Translations under genes and position numbers: made by a program | Assembly (NCBI GenBank): GCA_018399455.1 | Contig: JAGYOT010000009.1 | Location: 1-13,988 of the forward strand | Origin: Desulfobacterales bacterium | Lineage (GTDB): Bacteria > Desulfobacterota > Desulfobacteria > Desulfobacterales > Desulfosalsimonadaceae | DNA length: 13,988 nt | Reading direction: 5' to 3' | The notes under the pieces: model-generated | What the model was told of the DNA's origin: nothing | Database searches by the model: none | Seen by the model: the letters and a program-made list of their open reading frames with translations, nothing else | Shown: one piece after another, positions 7,001 to 13,988 of the stretch | Numbering within the stretch: the first letter of the stretch is position 1 | Layout of the letters: the number at the start of each line of letters is the position of its first letter

Positions 7001-8323
7001 ATGCAGAAGATCCTTTTCATGTTCTATAATCTGGGATGGCAGTTACTACTGCCTTTTCTTAAGCTAAATCCACGCCTCAAAGAAGGATATACGGAACGTA
7101 CCGGCGTCCGGCGCCCCGAAAGTCCTGCGGATATTTGGATTCAGGCGGCATCGGCCGGGGAGGCCTATCTTGCGGCTTCCCTCATTAATAACCTGACAAA
7201 GCAGCCGATCAAAAATATCTCCGCCCGCCGGGGAATCCTGATCACCACCAATACCCGGCAGGGAATGGAGATCCTTGAACAAACAAAGGCCGAAGCCGAT
7301 TCCCGGGAGCCGCACTTCAATCTCCGGCTTGCCTTCTTTCCCTTTGACCAGCCGGCGATTATGAAAAAAACCGTCCGGCATATCGATCCGAAAGTCATGG
7401 TGCTTCTGGAGACTGAGTTATGGCCCGGTCTTTTGGCGGCCCTGCATAGACAAAACCGCCGAATTCTGATTATAAATGGTCGTATGACGGAAAAGAGCCT
7501 GAACCGTTATATGCTTTTGCCCCGTCTTTGGCAAAACCTTGCCCCGGACCGGGTACTCGCCATTTCACATGATGATGCAAAACGCTTTGCCCGGCTTTTC
7601 AAGCCCCAAACCGTAAGCGTGATGTCCAATATCAAATTTGACCGTATCAAAATTCATCCGAATGCGATACATCCCCCGGAAAAAGCTGAATCCGGGCTAC
7701 AACCCAACCCGCCGGATCTGCCCGTTTCCCCTGATGCGCCTTTCCTGGTTCTGGGGTCCATACGGCAGGAAGAAGAAGCTGATGTCAGTTTGATGATCGA
7801 GGCGCTGTTCCGCCGGATTCCGAACCTTGTCATCGGGCTTTTTCCCCGGCACATGTACCGGCTTTCGGCATGGGAACGGCGTCTTGCGAATAAAGGACGA
7901 AAATGGGAATTCCGCTCCAGGCTTTCGTCTTCCCCAGTCCCCCCGGGCACCCTCGTCTTATGGGACCGATTCGGTGAATTAAATGCCGCCTATGCACATG
8001 CGAATGCGATTTTTGTCGGTGGCAGCCTTGCACCGCTTGGCGGGCAGAATTTCCTGGAGCCCTTGATGCACGGCGTCATTCCGGTAATCGGCCCTTCATG
8101 GAAAAACTTTGCCTGGGTAGGGCCTGAAATCTTCTCAAAGGGCCTGGTCCGCCGGGTAAAAAACTGGCGGGAGGCGGCCGGGCACCTGATCCGGCAGGTC
8201 GAAACACCCCCCTGCCGCAAGGAAATAAGGGATGCCGCCGCCTCTTATATCCGGTCGCATCAGGGCGGAACCGATCAGGCAGGCCGAATTATACTGCAAA
8301 CGCTTGAACCCGTAAAGAGGTAA
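7001..8323 (+). CDS. waaA: 3-deoxy-D-manno-octulosonic acid (Kdo) transferase, GT30 family
   Basis: WaaA transfers Kdo from CMP-Kdo to lipid IVA at the inner face of the cytoplasmic membrane. The 440-residue protein has an N-terminal hydrophobic anchor (about 5-22), then IWIQAASAGEA with E54 matching the catalytic Glu. ETELWPGLLAA, NGRMTEKSLNRY, LFPRHMYR and GGSLAPLGGQNFLEP follow, all in the GT30 order. Length is slightly above the usual 420-430. Compared with the common family motifs (from memory), two His positions read Gln (WIHA to WIQA, GGHN to GGQN), and the STHxGEE stretch reads SIRQEEE. AAAAGG sits 10 bases before the ATG. kdsB follows 6 bases later, so donor synthesis and transfer are co-expressed. 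The assignment is firm by family and context; whether it adds one, two or more Kdo residues cannot be told. Confidence 0.88.
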   Translation: MQKILFMFYNLGWQLLLPFLKLNPRLKEGYTERTGVRRPESPADIWIQAASAGEAYLAASLINNLTKQPIKNISARRGILITTNTRQGMEILEQTKAEADSREPHFNLRLAFFPFDQPAIMKKTVRHIDPKVMVLLETELWPGLLAALHRQNRRILIINGRMTEKSLNRYMLLPRLWQNLAPDRVLAISHDDAKRFARLFKPQTVSVMSNIKFDRIKIHPNAIHPPEKAESGLQPNPPDLPVSPDAPFLVLGSIRQEEEADVSLMIEALFRRIPNLVIGLFPRHMYRLSAWERRLANKGRKWEFRSRLSSSPVPPGTLVLWDRFGELNAAYAHANAIFVGGSLAPLGGQNFLEPLMHGVIPVIGPSWKNFAWVGPEIFSKGLVRRVKNWREAAGHLIRQVETPPCRKEIRDAAASYIRSHQGGTDQAGRIILQTLEPVKR

Positions 8324-8329
8324 GCGAAG

Positions 8330-9091
8330 ATGAAGACACACCAGCCCATCTGCCACGGCATTATCCCGGCCAGATACCGTTCAAGGCGCTTTCCGGGCAA
8401 GCCCCTCGCAGATATCGCCGGTAAACCTATGTTCTGGCATGTTTATCAACGGGCAAAAAAATGCCCGGATCTTTCCGCTGTCTATATCGCAACTGATGAC
8501 GCGCGGATTGCAGATGCGGCCGAACGCTTGGATGTGCCGGTGCTTCTTACCCGAAGTGACCATCCCAGCGGCACGGATCGGGTCTTTGAGGCCGCCGCTT
8601 GTTTAGAAGTCCCGCCGGATGATGTGGTCATCAACATCCAGGGCGACGAACCGCTTCTGGAGCCTTTGCTGCTTAGCCAACTGATCCGGCCTTTCAGCGA
8701 TCCGAAGGTTTCCGTCACCACCCCCATCCGGCGGATAGACGCAGAAAACGCAGACAACCCGGATCGGGTCAAAGTCGTTTTTTCATGCCAAAACAGGGCC
8801 CTGTATTTCTCCCGCGCCCGAATCCCGTTTGCCAGGGAGAGCGGGGCTGAAACCGTTTACGGCCACATCGGCATGTACGCTTTCCGGATGGCTGTGCTTC
8901 AGCAGTTCGTCAGGCTTGCCCCGGGGCGCCTGGAGACTATTGAGAAGCTTGAGCAGCTGCGCCTTCTGGAAAACCACATTCCCATCCATGTGGTGATGAC
9001 AGACTACGAAAGCCTGAGTGTAGACCGTCCGGCCGATCTTGCCGCTGTATTGCGCCATATGACGCATCAATCCCCCGAAAGCCGGCCATGA
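8330..9091 (+). CDS. kdsB: CMP-Kdo synthetase (3-deoxy-manno-octulosonate cytidylyltransferase)
   Basis: KdsB activates Kdo with CTP to give CMP-Kdo, the donor used by WaaA. The 253-residue protein has the nucleotidyltransferase start [16 protein letters not shown], then [14 protein letters not shown] and [40 protein letters not shown] and SVDRPADL complete the expected motif order, and length is normal for KdsB. The waaA stop lies 6 bases upstream, with GAGG in that gene's last codons serving as a ribosome binding site. Its TGA lies 19 bases before the GTG of the membrane methyltransferase gene. No unusual residues were noticed. Confidence 0.94.
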   Translation: MKTHQPICHGIIPARYRSRRFPGKPLADIAGKPMFWHVYQRAKKCPDLSAVYIATDDARIADAAERLDVPVLLTRSDHPSGTDRVFEAAACLEVPPDDVVINIQGDEPLLEPLLLSQLIRPFSDPKVSVTTPIRRIDAENADNPDRVKVVFSCQNRALYFSRARIPFARESGAETVYGHIGMYAFRMAVLQQFVRLAPGRLETIEKLEQLRLLENHIPIHVVMTDYESLSVDRPADLAAVLRHMTHQSPESRP

Positions 9092-9110
9092 CCCAAGAAG
9101 GAGATTCTTT

Positions 9111-9692
9111 GTGAACACGAACACCATCAATAATTTATTTAACAACCGCAAAATACGCAAATGGTTCCTTAAACTCCGATATCCGTTGTTTATTGTTCTG
9201 CTGCTGCTGCTGCTCACCCAACTCAAGCCCCGGTGGTTTATCCCGGGCCTCATCATATCGATTCTGGGTGAACTCTTACAGGTCTGGTGTTTCTCAACAA
9301 TCAAAACCCAGAAAGAAGTCACCCGTGCCGGCCCTTATATGTTCATGAGGAACCCCATGTATATCGGCCGCTTCTTTCTAATCTTCGGGGTTTTAATGAT
9401 GACCGGAGATATCTGGATACTGGCGGGTTTTACGCTTATTTATTATTTCTACATGCTAAACCGGGTCCGGCGGGAGGAAAAAAAACTGCGTGAGCTTTTC
9501 GGAGCTTCCTATGAAAGCTATTGCCGGGCCGTAAACCGATATCTCCCCACGTTCAAAAACATTAACCCGGCCGAATTGACCGCTGTGTCACGGGAGAGCT
9601 TTTTCCGGAACAACGCTCACCTGAATATCCTACTGGTTATCGCCTGCTATGGGCTATTGTATCTTATGACCTTTATATGGCCCATCAGCTGA
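9111..9692 (+). CDS. Isoprenylcysteine carboxyl methyltransferase-like membrane protein (ICMT/PEMT family)
   Basis: The 193-residue integral membrane protein starts with GTG, preceded by AAGAAGGAG at 7-bp spacing. Hydrophobic segments lie around residues 25-37 (a Leu-rich stretch), 43-61, 87-115 (probably two spans) and 172-191. The SAM-binding signature of the family is present: GPYMFMRNPMYIG (74-86) and a later REEKKLRELFGASYESY. These enzymes methylate lipid or protein carboxyl or amino groups at the membrane, but bacterial members are diverse and the substrate is unknown. Its place after waaA and kdsB makes envelope lipid modification a reasonable guess, not more. The extra C-terminal span after the catalytic region is somewhat unusual for the short bacterial members. 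Confidence 0.8.
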   Translation: MNTNTINNLFNNRKIRKWFLKLRYPLFIVLLLLLLTQLKPRWFIPGLIISILGELLQVWCFSTIKTQKEVTRAGPYMFMRNPMYIGRFFLIFGVLMMTGDIWILAGFTLIYYFYMLNRVRREEKKLRELFGASYESYCRAVNRYLPTFKNINPAELTAVSRESFFRNNAHLNILLVIACYGLLYLMTFIWPIS

Positions 9693-9703
9693 ACATGAAC
9701 ACC

Positions 9704-10363
9704 TCATTTGCGGGGTGCTTTCCGGGTGCCCAGCGGATAGCCCCGTAACATCCAGAGCCCCCTTTTTCGGTTCATTGCCGCAAGCCGGGATTTTCGTTGC
9801 ATATCCATGGATTCCGGCTTTTTCGACTTCCATAGCTTATAAACACCTGAAATGTCAATTTCCTTTAAAAACTGACGAAACGGTTTAGGAACGTGATCCA
9901 GATTGACGCTTGACTGGAAATCCAGCAGGGCCGGCGCTCCGCTCTCTGTGATAAGGACATTTCGGCTGTTTCGAAGATCGAGATGGACCAGATTGCGCTG
10001 ATGCATGCAGTTCACCAGGGCTTCAAGCCGATAAAAAAAATCCGGTTCGACCATCGAGGAGGGGGTTCCCCGCAATATCCGCCCTGGTATGTATCCATAG
10101 CAAAAGGCGTAGGCATCCAGTACACAAATCAATTCCGGAATGCCGCCGATCCCGCTGAGCCTGGACAGCGCCCCGCATTCATGGCGGACAAGCAATCGGC
10201 CCCAGGACTCCCGGATCAAAGGAGGGCACGGAGAGAAATCTTTGATCACCCAGGTTTCCCCCGGCTGAGAAAACAGATATAGATCCGCGTTGCCCCATCT
10301 GCCCCTTTTCAGGGCCATAGCTCCGTCTCTTCTCAGATCTTCCCGGGTAAGGCATTTTTTCAT
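9704..10363 (-). CDS. Small lipopolysaccharide-kinase-like protein (candidate Kdo/core sugar kinase)
   Basis: The 219-residue protein has a reduced protein-kinase-like fold. VIKDF holds the ATP-binding K41, E62 in VRHE is the likely salt-bridge Glu, HLDLRNSRN (127-135) holds the catalytic D129 and N135, and LLDFQ holds metal-binding D148. This matches the lipopolysaccharide kinase family (InaA/KdkA-like), which phosphorylates sugars of the LPS inner core in the cytoplasm. I chose the start at 10363 because GGAGA lies 8 bases upstream and the ATG overlaps the lpxK stop as ATGA; an earlier ATG at 10378 has no such site and would overlap lpxK by 19 bases. As the last gene after lpxK it probably acts on the same molecule. 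The exact acceptor (Kdo O-4 or a heptose) cannot be deduced. Confidence 0.78.
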   Translation of the reverse strand: MKKCLTREDLRRDGAMALKRGRWGNADLYLFSQPGETWVIKDFSPCPPLIRESWGRLLVRHECGALSRLSGIGGIPELICVLDAYAFCYGYIPGRILRGTPSSMVEPDFFYRLEALVNCMHQRNLVHLDLRNSRNVLITESGAPALLDFQSSVNLDHVPKPFRQFLKEIDISGVYKLWKSKKPESMDMQRKSRLAAMNRKRGLWMLRGYPLGTRKAPRK

Positions 10364-11547
10364 TTGCCGTTCTCCCAAAACGCTGGGTAGGCCCGCGAGA
10401 TGGTCTGCTTCATCCAGGCAGCAAAGGCTTTTTCATCCCCGCCCAGATCCATGTGAATCCCAATTACCGCCAAATCCACCGGAAAACGGCTCCGCCCGCG
10501 AATCCGTACAAAATCCTTCTGGGTCGTAATAATACAATCGGCTTTAACTGCTTTAGCCCGAGCAGCAATAAAATTCAAGTCTTCACCGGAATAATCATAA
10601 TGATCCGGGTATTCGATAAAACCTGCAAGGCGGCCGGCCTTTTCTTTAAGCATGGACTCAAACTCCCTGTTTCTGGCGATGCCGGCAAATGCCAGAACGC
10701 AGAAATCCGAAAGCCATCCGAAATTTGCGGGATCCCGGGGGACAAAAAAATCCTTCGAGTCCCTTTCTCCGGATTTAAGAAACCCATAGACATAAGGCCT
10801 GTGAACCGATTGATAAACCGGCATGTCCGGAATGCGCCGGAAAATAACGTCAAGGGCCTCCGGATCCGCACGGTCGGAGCGGGTCAGGACGACGGCGTCA
10901 GCCCGTCCCATGGCAGTTATCGGCTCGCGCAGGCAGCCGCGCGGCAGAAGATGACCATTTCCAAATCCGACAACGCCATCCACCAAGAGCAGGTTGATAT
11001 CGCGACCCAGACCGCGGTGCTGAAAGGCATCATCCAGAATGATCAGATCCGGTGAAAAGCGGCGAATGGCAAGACGCCCCGCTTCGTATCGATTAGCTCC
11101 CGCGATAAACGGTATTTGCCTTAGCTGTGAGGCCATCATATAAGGTTCATCACCGGCCATCTGAGGTCCCATTAGAAGGCTTGTTCCATCACTGACAATC
11201 CCCGGGCCGCCCTTCTCTGTCTTCCCTTTATATCCACGGCTGATGACCACCGGCAGCCGGTTCCAGGAGCGAAACATCTCTGCCAGATACAGAGTCATGG
11301 GGGTTTTGCCGCTGCCGCCCATCGTCAGATTTCCAACTGAAATCACCGGACAGGGCAGCCGACGCTCCGATAGTATCCTGCTCTCGAATGCTTTCCCACG
11401 GAACAAGACGGCAGTGCGATACAATTGGGAGACAAGATACAAACCTTTTTCGGAAAGGCTGTGGTTCCCGGGATTATCATTATTCATAACCCCCTGAATG
11501 CGGCATTCCATTTTTCTCAGAAAAGTTTTCCGGCTGTTTTTATTCAA
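10360..11547 (-). CDS. lpxK: Tetraacyldisaccharide 4'-kinase
   Basis: LpxK phosphorylates the 4' position of the lipid A disaccharide at the inner face of the inner membrane. The protein shows the P-loop GNLTMGGSGKTP (72-83), VISRGYKGK, LDDAFQHR, LTRSDRAD, the YPDHYDYS segment near the C-terminus and TTQKD, all in family order. Counted from the TTG at 11547, which overlaps the lptG stop, it is 395 residues, longer than the usual 310-360. An ATG at 11511 (residue 13) and one at 11487 (residue 21, with AGGGG close upstream) are alternative starts, so the N-terminus is uncertain. It is sandwiched between lptG and the small kinase with overlaps at both ends, which suggests translational coupling through the lipid A gene group. 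Confidence 0.92.
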   Translation of the reverse strand: MNKNSRKTFLRKMECRIQGVMNNDNPGNHSLSEKGLYLVSQLYRTAVLFRGKAFESRILSERRLPCPVISVGNLTMGGSGKTPMTLYLAEMFRSWNRLPVVISRGYKGKTEKGGPGIVSDGTSLLMGPQMAGDEPYMMASQLRQIPFIAGANRYEAGRLAIRRFSPDLIILDDAFQHRGLGRDINLLLVDGVVGFGNGHLLPRGCLREPITAMGRADAVVLTRSDRADPEALDVIFRRIPDMPVYQSVHRPYVYGFLKSGERDSKDFFVPRDPANFGWLSDFCVLAFAGIARNREFESMLKEKAGRLAGFIEYPDHYDYSGEDLNFIAARAKAVKADCIITTQKDFVRIRGRSRFPVDLAVIGIHMDLGGDEKAFAAWMKQTISRAYPAFWENGK

Positions 11548-12616
11548 GATTAAACACCATTAAACCGGCAGCGCAAAAAAACACCAGGTTGACGATCCAT
11601 GCGGCCAAAAACGGAGGCAGTACGCCACCGTAGCCAAGGGAAAGACAAAAGCTGTAGAGTGACCAGTAAACAAAGGCTGTGACTATCCCGTATGCAAAAC
11701 TGACGGCCATCCCTTCCCGGGTTTTACCCCGCAGGGAAATAGCAGCGCCCAAAAGGCCCATAATCAAACAAATAACCGGAAACGCAGTCTTTGCATACAA
11801 ATCCACCCTATACCGGGTGGCGTCATAACCCTCCCGCTCCACTTTCGAAACATAGCGCTGAAGTCGGGAAAAGCTCATCTCTTCGGCGGACTTGCTTACC
11901 TTCTTCAGATCTTCGGGCGAAAAAGCCAGTTCCGCACGTTTTTCTTTGATAAAAACAGTCCCGGAAGCCTCTCCTGATCTCCGCAGATCCTGGACCATCG
12001 CAGAAAACAAAATCCATCGGCTATTTCGATAGATGCCGCGTTTTGCATCGATTCGGCGGATCAGGTTAAAATCGGCATCAAAAAACAAGGTGGTGACGCC
12101 GTGGATAACACTTTCAGACGGGTTAAAATATTGAATATGGGTTATTGCCCGATGCTGTTTTAGCCATATGTTCTCCTCCTTGGAGGTGATCACCGCATGG
12201 CCTTCGGACGGCTTTGCCTCCAATTCATGCGAACATGTAGTGGTAATGGGCACAAGTCCCTCGGAAAAAACAAAAAGCGCCGCGCTCAAAAGCAGACCGA
12301 TCACCAGTACCGGCACCATTAGGTATTGCAGGCTGACTCCGGCACTTTTCAGTGCGATGATTTCATTGTTTTTGTTCATGATGCCAAATACCCCCAAAAC
12401 CCCAAGCAAAACAGCTGCCGGTGTCACCTGGGAAATGATCAGCGGCACCTTATAGCCAAAAAACAAAACCATCTCAAAAGGGGTGAGCTGCGCCTCCATG
12501 AGATTGTCCAACCGGCCGAAGATATCAATGGACAGATAGATCACAATGACCATAAGCAGCACGATGCCAAAATATTTAAAAAACAGGCTGCTGATGTAGC
12601 GATGAATGATGGTCAT
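11540..12616 (-). CDS. lptG: LPS export ABC transporter permease LptG
   Basis: LptG and LptF form the membrane part of the LptB2FGC machine that extracts LPS from the inner membrane for delivery to the outer membrane. The 358-residue protein has three N-terminal spans (about 10-30, 48-78, 97-117), a large periplasmic beta-jellyroll region (about 120-270) and three C-terminal spans (about 275-354). It carries the conserved cytoplasmic NNEIIALKSAGVS motif between spans 2 and 3. AGGA lies 8 bases before the ATG, 36 bases after the lptF stop. It follows lptF directly, the usual order; LptB, LptC and LptA genes are not in view. LptG is separated from LptF by order and by its shorter loop only, so the two names could be exchanged without changing the role. 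Confidence 0.9.
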   Translation of the reverse strand: MTIIHRYISSLFFKYFGIVLLMVIVIYLSIDIFGRLDNLMEAQLTPFEMVLFFGYKVPLIISQVTPAAVLLGVLGVFGIMNKNNEIIALKSAGVSLQYLMVPVLVIGLLLSAALFVFSEGLVPITTTCSHELEAKPSEGHAVITSKEENIWLKQHRAITHIQYFNPSESVIHGVTTLFFDADFNLIRRIDAKRGIYRNSRWILFSAMVQDLRRSGEASGTVFIKEKRAELAFSPEDLKKVSKSAEEMSFSRLQRYVSKVEREGYDATRYRVDLYAKTAFPVICLIMGLLGAAISLRGKTREGMAVSFAYGIVTAFVYWSLYSFCLSLGYGGVLPPFLAAWIVNLVFFCAAGLMVFNLE

Positions 12617-12652
12617 GAAGATTTCCTGTCCGCCATGCCAAAAGTCTGCGAA

Positions 12653-13849
12653 TCAAGTCGAATCGAAACGCTTGGCTCTTTTCAGGATTCGCAGAATTTT
12701 GCGCGATATTTCGCCCGTTAATTCAGACAGCCAGACCGACTGATCATTGGCCGCCTTGTGAAGAAGATAGAGGCCGCAACCGCCCATTATAAAATTTGGA
12801 AGCCACATTGCCGGCGCTGGCGGCAAAACGCCCGTCTCACTGAACACCAAGCCGCAGGAGAGCAGCACATAATAAAGCAGAAACGCAAACAAACCGATCC
12901 CCAACCCTGCAGACCGCCTGGATGAAACCGAACGAACCCCGAGCGGCACTGCCAGAAGGGCCAAAGCAATGCTGGCTGTTGGAATCGAAAATTTTTTGTG
13001 GAGTTCCAATAACAGGGTATAATACCGGTATGAGGGGCTCCGGCACTCTTTGAGCGCCTCTTTAATCTCTGTATACGTCATTTCCTTTTCATCCTTGCGC
13101 CCCTGTTGGATATCGGAAACCGCATTCTTAAGATCAAGATTCAGGTCATACGTGTCAAACCGAGTCGTATGAGCCGAGCGCTGATCCAGGTCCACCTGAT
13201 TGATGATCCCGTTATACAATCGCAGAACGAAGCTGTACTTATCATCACCGGCAAACATATAGCCTCTGGGAGCCACCACGGTACTTTTAATGCCGGCTTT
13301 GCGCTGATCCTCGATAAAAATATCCTCCAGCATCCGGTCTTTCATATTGATATTGCTGACATAAAAGGTCACCGCCGAAAAACTGTCATTAAACTGCTTC
13401 TCTTTGAGGCCGACATTGAAATTGGACTGCGCGACCTTAAAAGCAAGCATCTTATATGATGTCGCTCCCCAGGGCATGCCATAAACAGCCATAAGGGCCG
13501 TTAGAAAGGTGCAGAGGACGCTGAAAACCAAGACCGGGGGCAGCAGTTGATAAAGGCTGACACCGCCTGCTTTCAGGGCCGTTATTTCATTGTCCCCCGC
13601 CATCCGCATAAATGTCAGAAGCACGCTCATCATCACCGCCATAGGAATTATATAGACCAGAAAATAGGGCATGGAATAGGCAAGCATCAGCAAAAACGTC
13701 CAGGCGCTGACGTGATAATTGACAATCAAATCTGTAATATCAAGGATCTGGTGCATAATAAAAACAAAGGAAAAAAACACCAGATTGATCAGAAAAGGGG
13801 GAATCAATTCCAGGAAGAGATAACGATTGAGAATGCTATTTGCTTTCAT
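12653..13849 (-). CDS. lptF: LPS export ABC transporter permease LptF
   Basis: The partner permease of LptG in the LPS transporter, 398 residues. It has three N-terminal spans (about 8-32, 51-80, 102-122), a periplasmic jellyroll region to about 275, and three C-terminal spans ending near residue 365. The DNEITALKAGGVS motif after span 2 corresponds to the matching motif in LptG, and PLGVRSVSSRRSAGLGIGL near span 5 is typical of the YjgP/YjgQ family. The last 30 residues are a basic cytoplasmic tail. The start ATG lies 8 bases after the stop of the MsbA-like gene and has only a weak AAGG upstream, so it probably relies on coupling. Together with the MsbA-like gene it makes a flip-and-export gene block. 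Confidence 0.92.
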   Translation of the reverse strand: MKANSILNRYLFLELIPPFLINLVFFSFVFIMHQILDITDLIVNYHVSAWTFLLMLAYSMPYFLVYIIPMAVMMSVLLTFMRMAGDNEITALKAGGVSLYQLLPPVLVFSVLCTFLTALMAVYGMPWGATSYKMLAFKVAQSNFNVGLKEKQFNDSFSAVTFYVSNINMKDRMLEDIFIEDQRKAGIKSTVVAPRGYMFAGDDKYSFVLRLYNGIINQVDLDQRSAHTTRFDTYDLNLDLKNAVSDIQQGRKDEKEMTYTEIKEALKECRSPSYRYYTLLLELHKKFSIPTASIALALLAVPLGVRSVSSRRSAGLGIGLFAFLLYYVLLSCGLVFSETGVLPPAPAMWLPNFIMGGCGLYLLHKAANDQSVWLSELTGEISRKILRILKRAKRFDST

Positions 13850-13857
13850 GGCAGGAC

Positions 13858-13988
13858 TCAGCCTTTTGCCGTCGCCCCGGGGGCCGTCCCGCCGGGCCGG
13901 TAATCCGCATACTGCATCTGGTAAAGCTTATAGTACTCGCCCTGCCGGGCCACCAGTTCTTCGTGGGTGCCCTGCTCGACAATACGCC
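13858..13988 (-). CDS. MsbA-like ABC transporter, C-terminal end (5' truncated by the window)
   Basis: Reading the - strand from the right edge gives RIVEQGTHEELVARQGEYYKLYQMQYADYR and a short Gly/Ala/Pro-rich tail, then TGA at 13858-13860. The first part is the standard end of an ABC nucleotide-binding domain after the H-loop, in the pattern of MsbA/exporter proteins (HEEL, then a Gly-x-Tyr stretch). Next to lptF, lptG and lpxK the best identity is the lipid A flippase MsbA, but 43 residues cannot exclude another exporter. The rest of the gene, including the membrane domain, is outside the window. Confidence 0.75.
   Translation of the reverse strand, partial: RIVEQGTHEELVARQGEYYKLYQMQYADYRPGGTAPGATAKG

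Noticed and set aside
9198..9212. Five CTG triplets in the membrane methyltransferase gene as a slippage-prone repeat
   Set aside because: They encode Leu in a membrane span, and triplet slippage would not shift the frame. The stretch is too short to suggest phase variation.
9700..9717. Hairpin CACCTC/GGGGTG between the converging methyltransferase and small-kinase genes as a terminator
   Set aside because: Six pairs including one G-U, inside the end of the small-kinase coding region, and no real T-tract on either strand.
10453..11055. 200-codon open frame on the + strand opposite lpxK
   Set aside because: It lies wholly antisense to a clearly identified lpxK and its translation matches no family pattern; it is a shadow of the real gene. 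The same holds for the other long antisense frames over metF, the kinases, lptG and lptF.

Overview
The window looks like a chromosomal segment of an anaerobic, Gram-negative deltaproteobacterium (Desulfobacterota), probably a sulfate reducer related to the Desulfobacterales. This rests on an HdrA/MvhD/MetV/MetF cluster for the methyl branch of the Wood-Ljungdahl (acetyl-CoA) pathway, a UGA-recoded selenoprotein, many PAS-type histidine kinases, and a full set of Kdo/lipid A and Lpt genes. The taxon is inferred from gene content and sequence style only. Coding density is high and no gap exceeds 300 bases. I see no rRNA, tRNA, CRISPR array or mobile element.

Region 1 (1-2405, + strand) is a tight operon: the 3' end of an HdrA-like flavoprotein, mvhD, metV and metF. 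Two junctions are ATGA overlaps. mvhD has an in-frame TGA at 399-401 followed by a hairpin shaped like a bacterial SECIS element, so it should be read as one 144-residue selenoprotein from 348 to 782 and not as a shorter ORF starting at 432. The cluster suggests a methylene-tetrahydrofolate reductase coupled to an Hdr/Mvh electron-transfer module.

Region 2 (2402-6852) is mainly signalling. A well-formed promoter overlapping the metF stop drives a receiver-only response regulator and an AroE-family dehydrogenase whose usual catalytic Asp is Asn. Facing these on the - strand are two overlapping genes, a PAS-PAS histidine kinase and a receiver-PAS-histidine kinase, behind their own promoter. None of the three signalling proteins has a DNA-binding output domain. 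A compact hairpin lies between the converging aroE-like and kinase genes.

Region 3 (7001-13988) is outer-membrane lipid biosynthesis in two converging operons. On the + strand are waaA (Kdo transferase), kdsB (CMP-Kdo synthetase) and an isoprenylcysteine methyltransferase-like membrane protein. On the - strand, reading from the right edge, are the end of an MsbA-like ABC transporter, lptF, lptG, lpxK and a small kinase of the lipopolysaccharide-kinase type. Together they cover Kdo activation and transfer, lipid A 4'-phosphorylation, inner-membrane flipping and LPS export, with the small kinase a candidate core or Kdo kinase.
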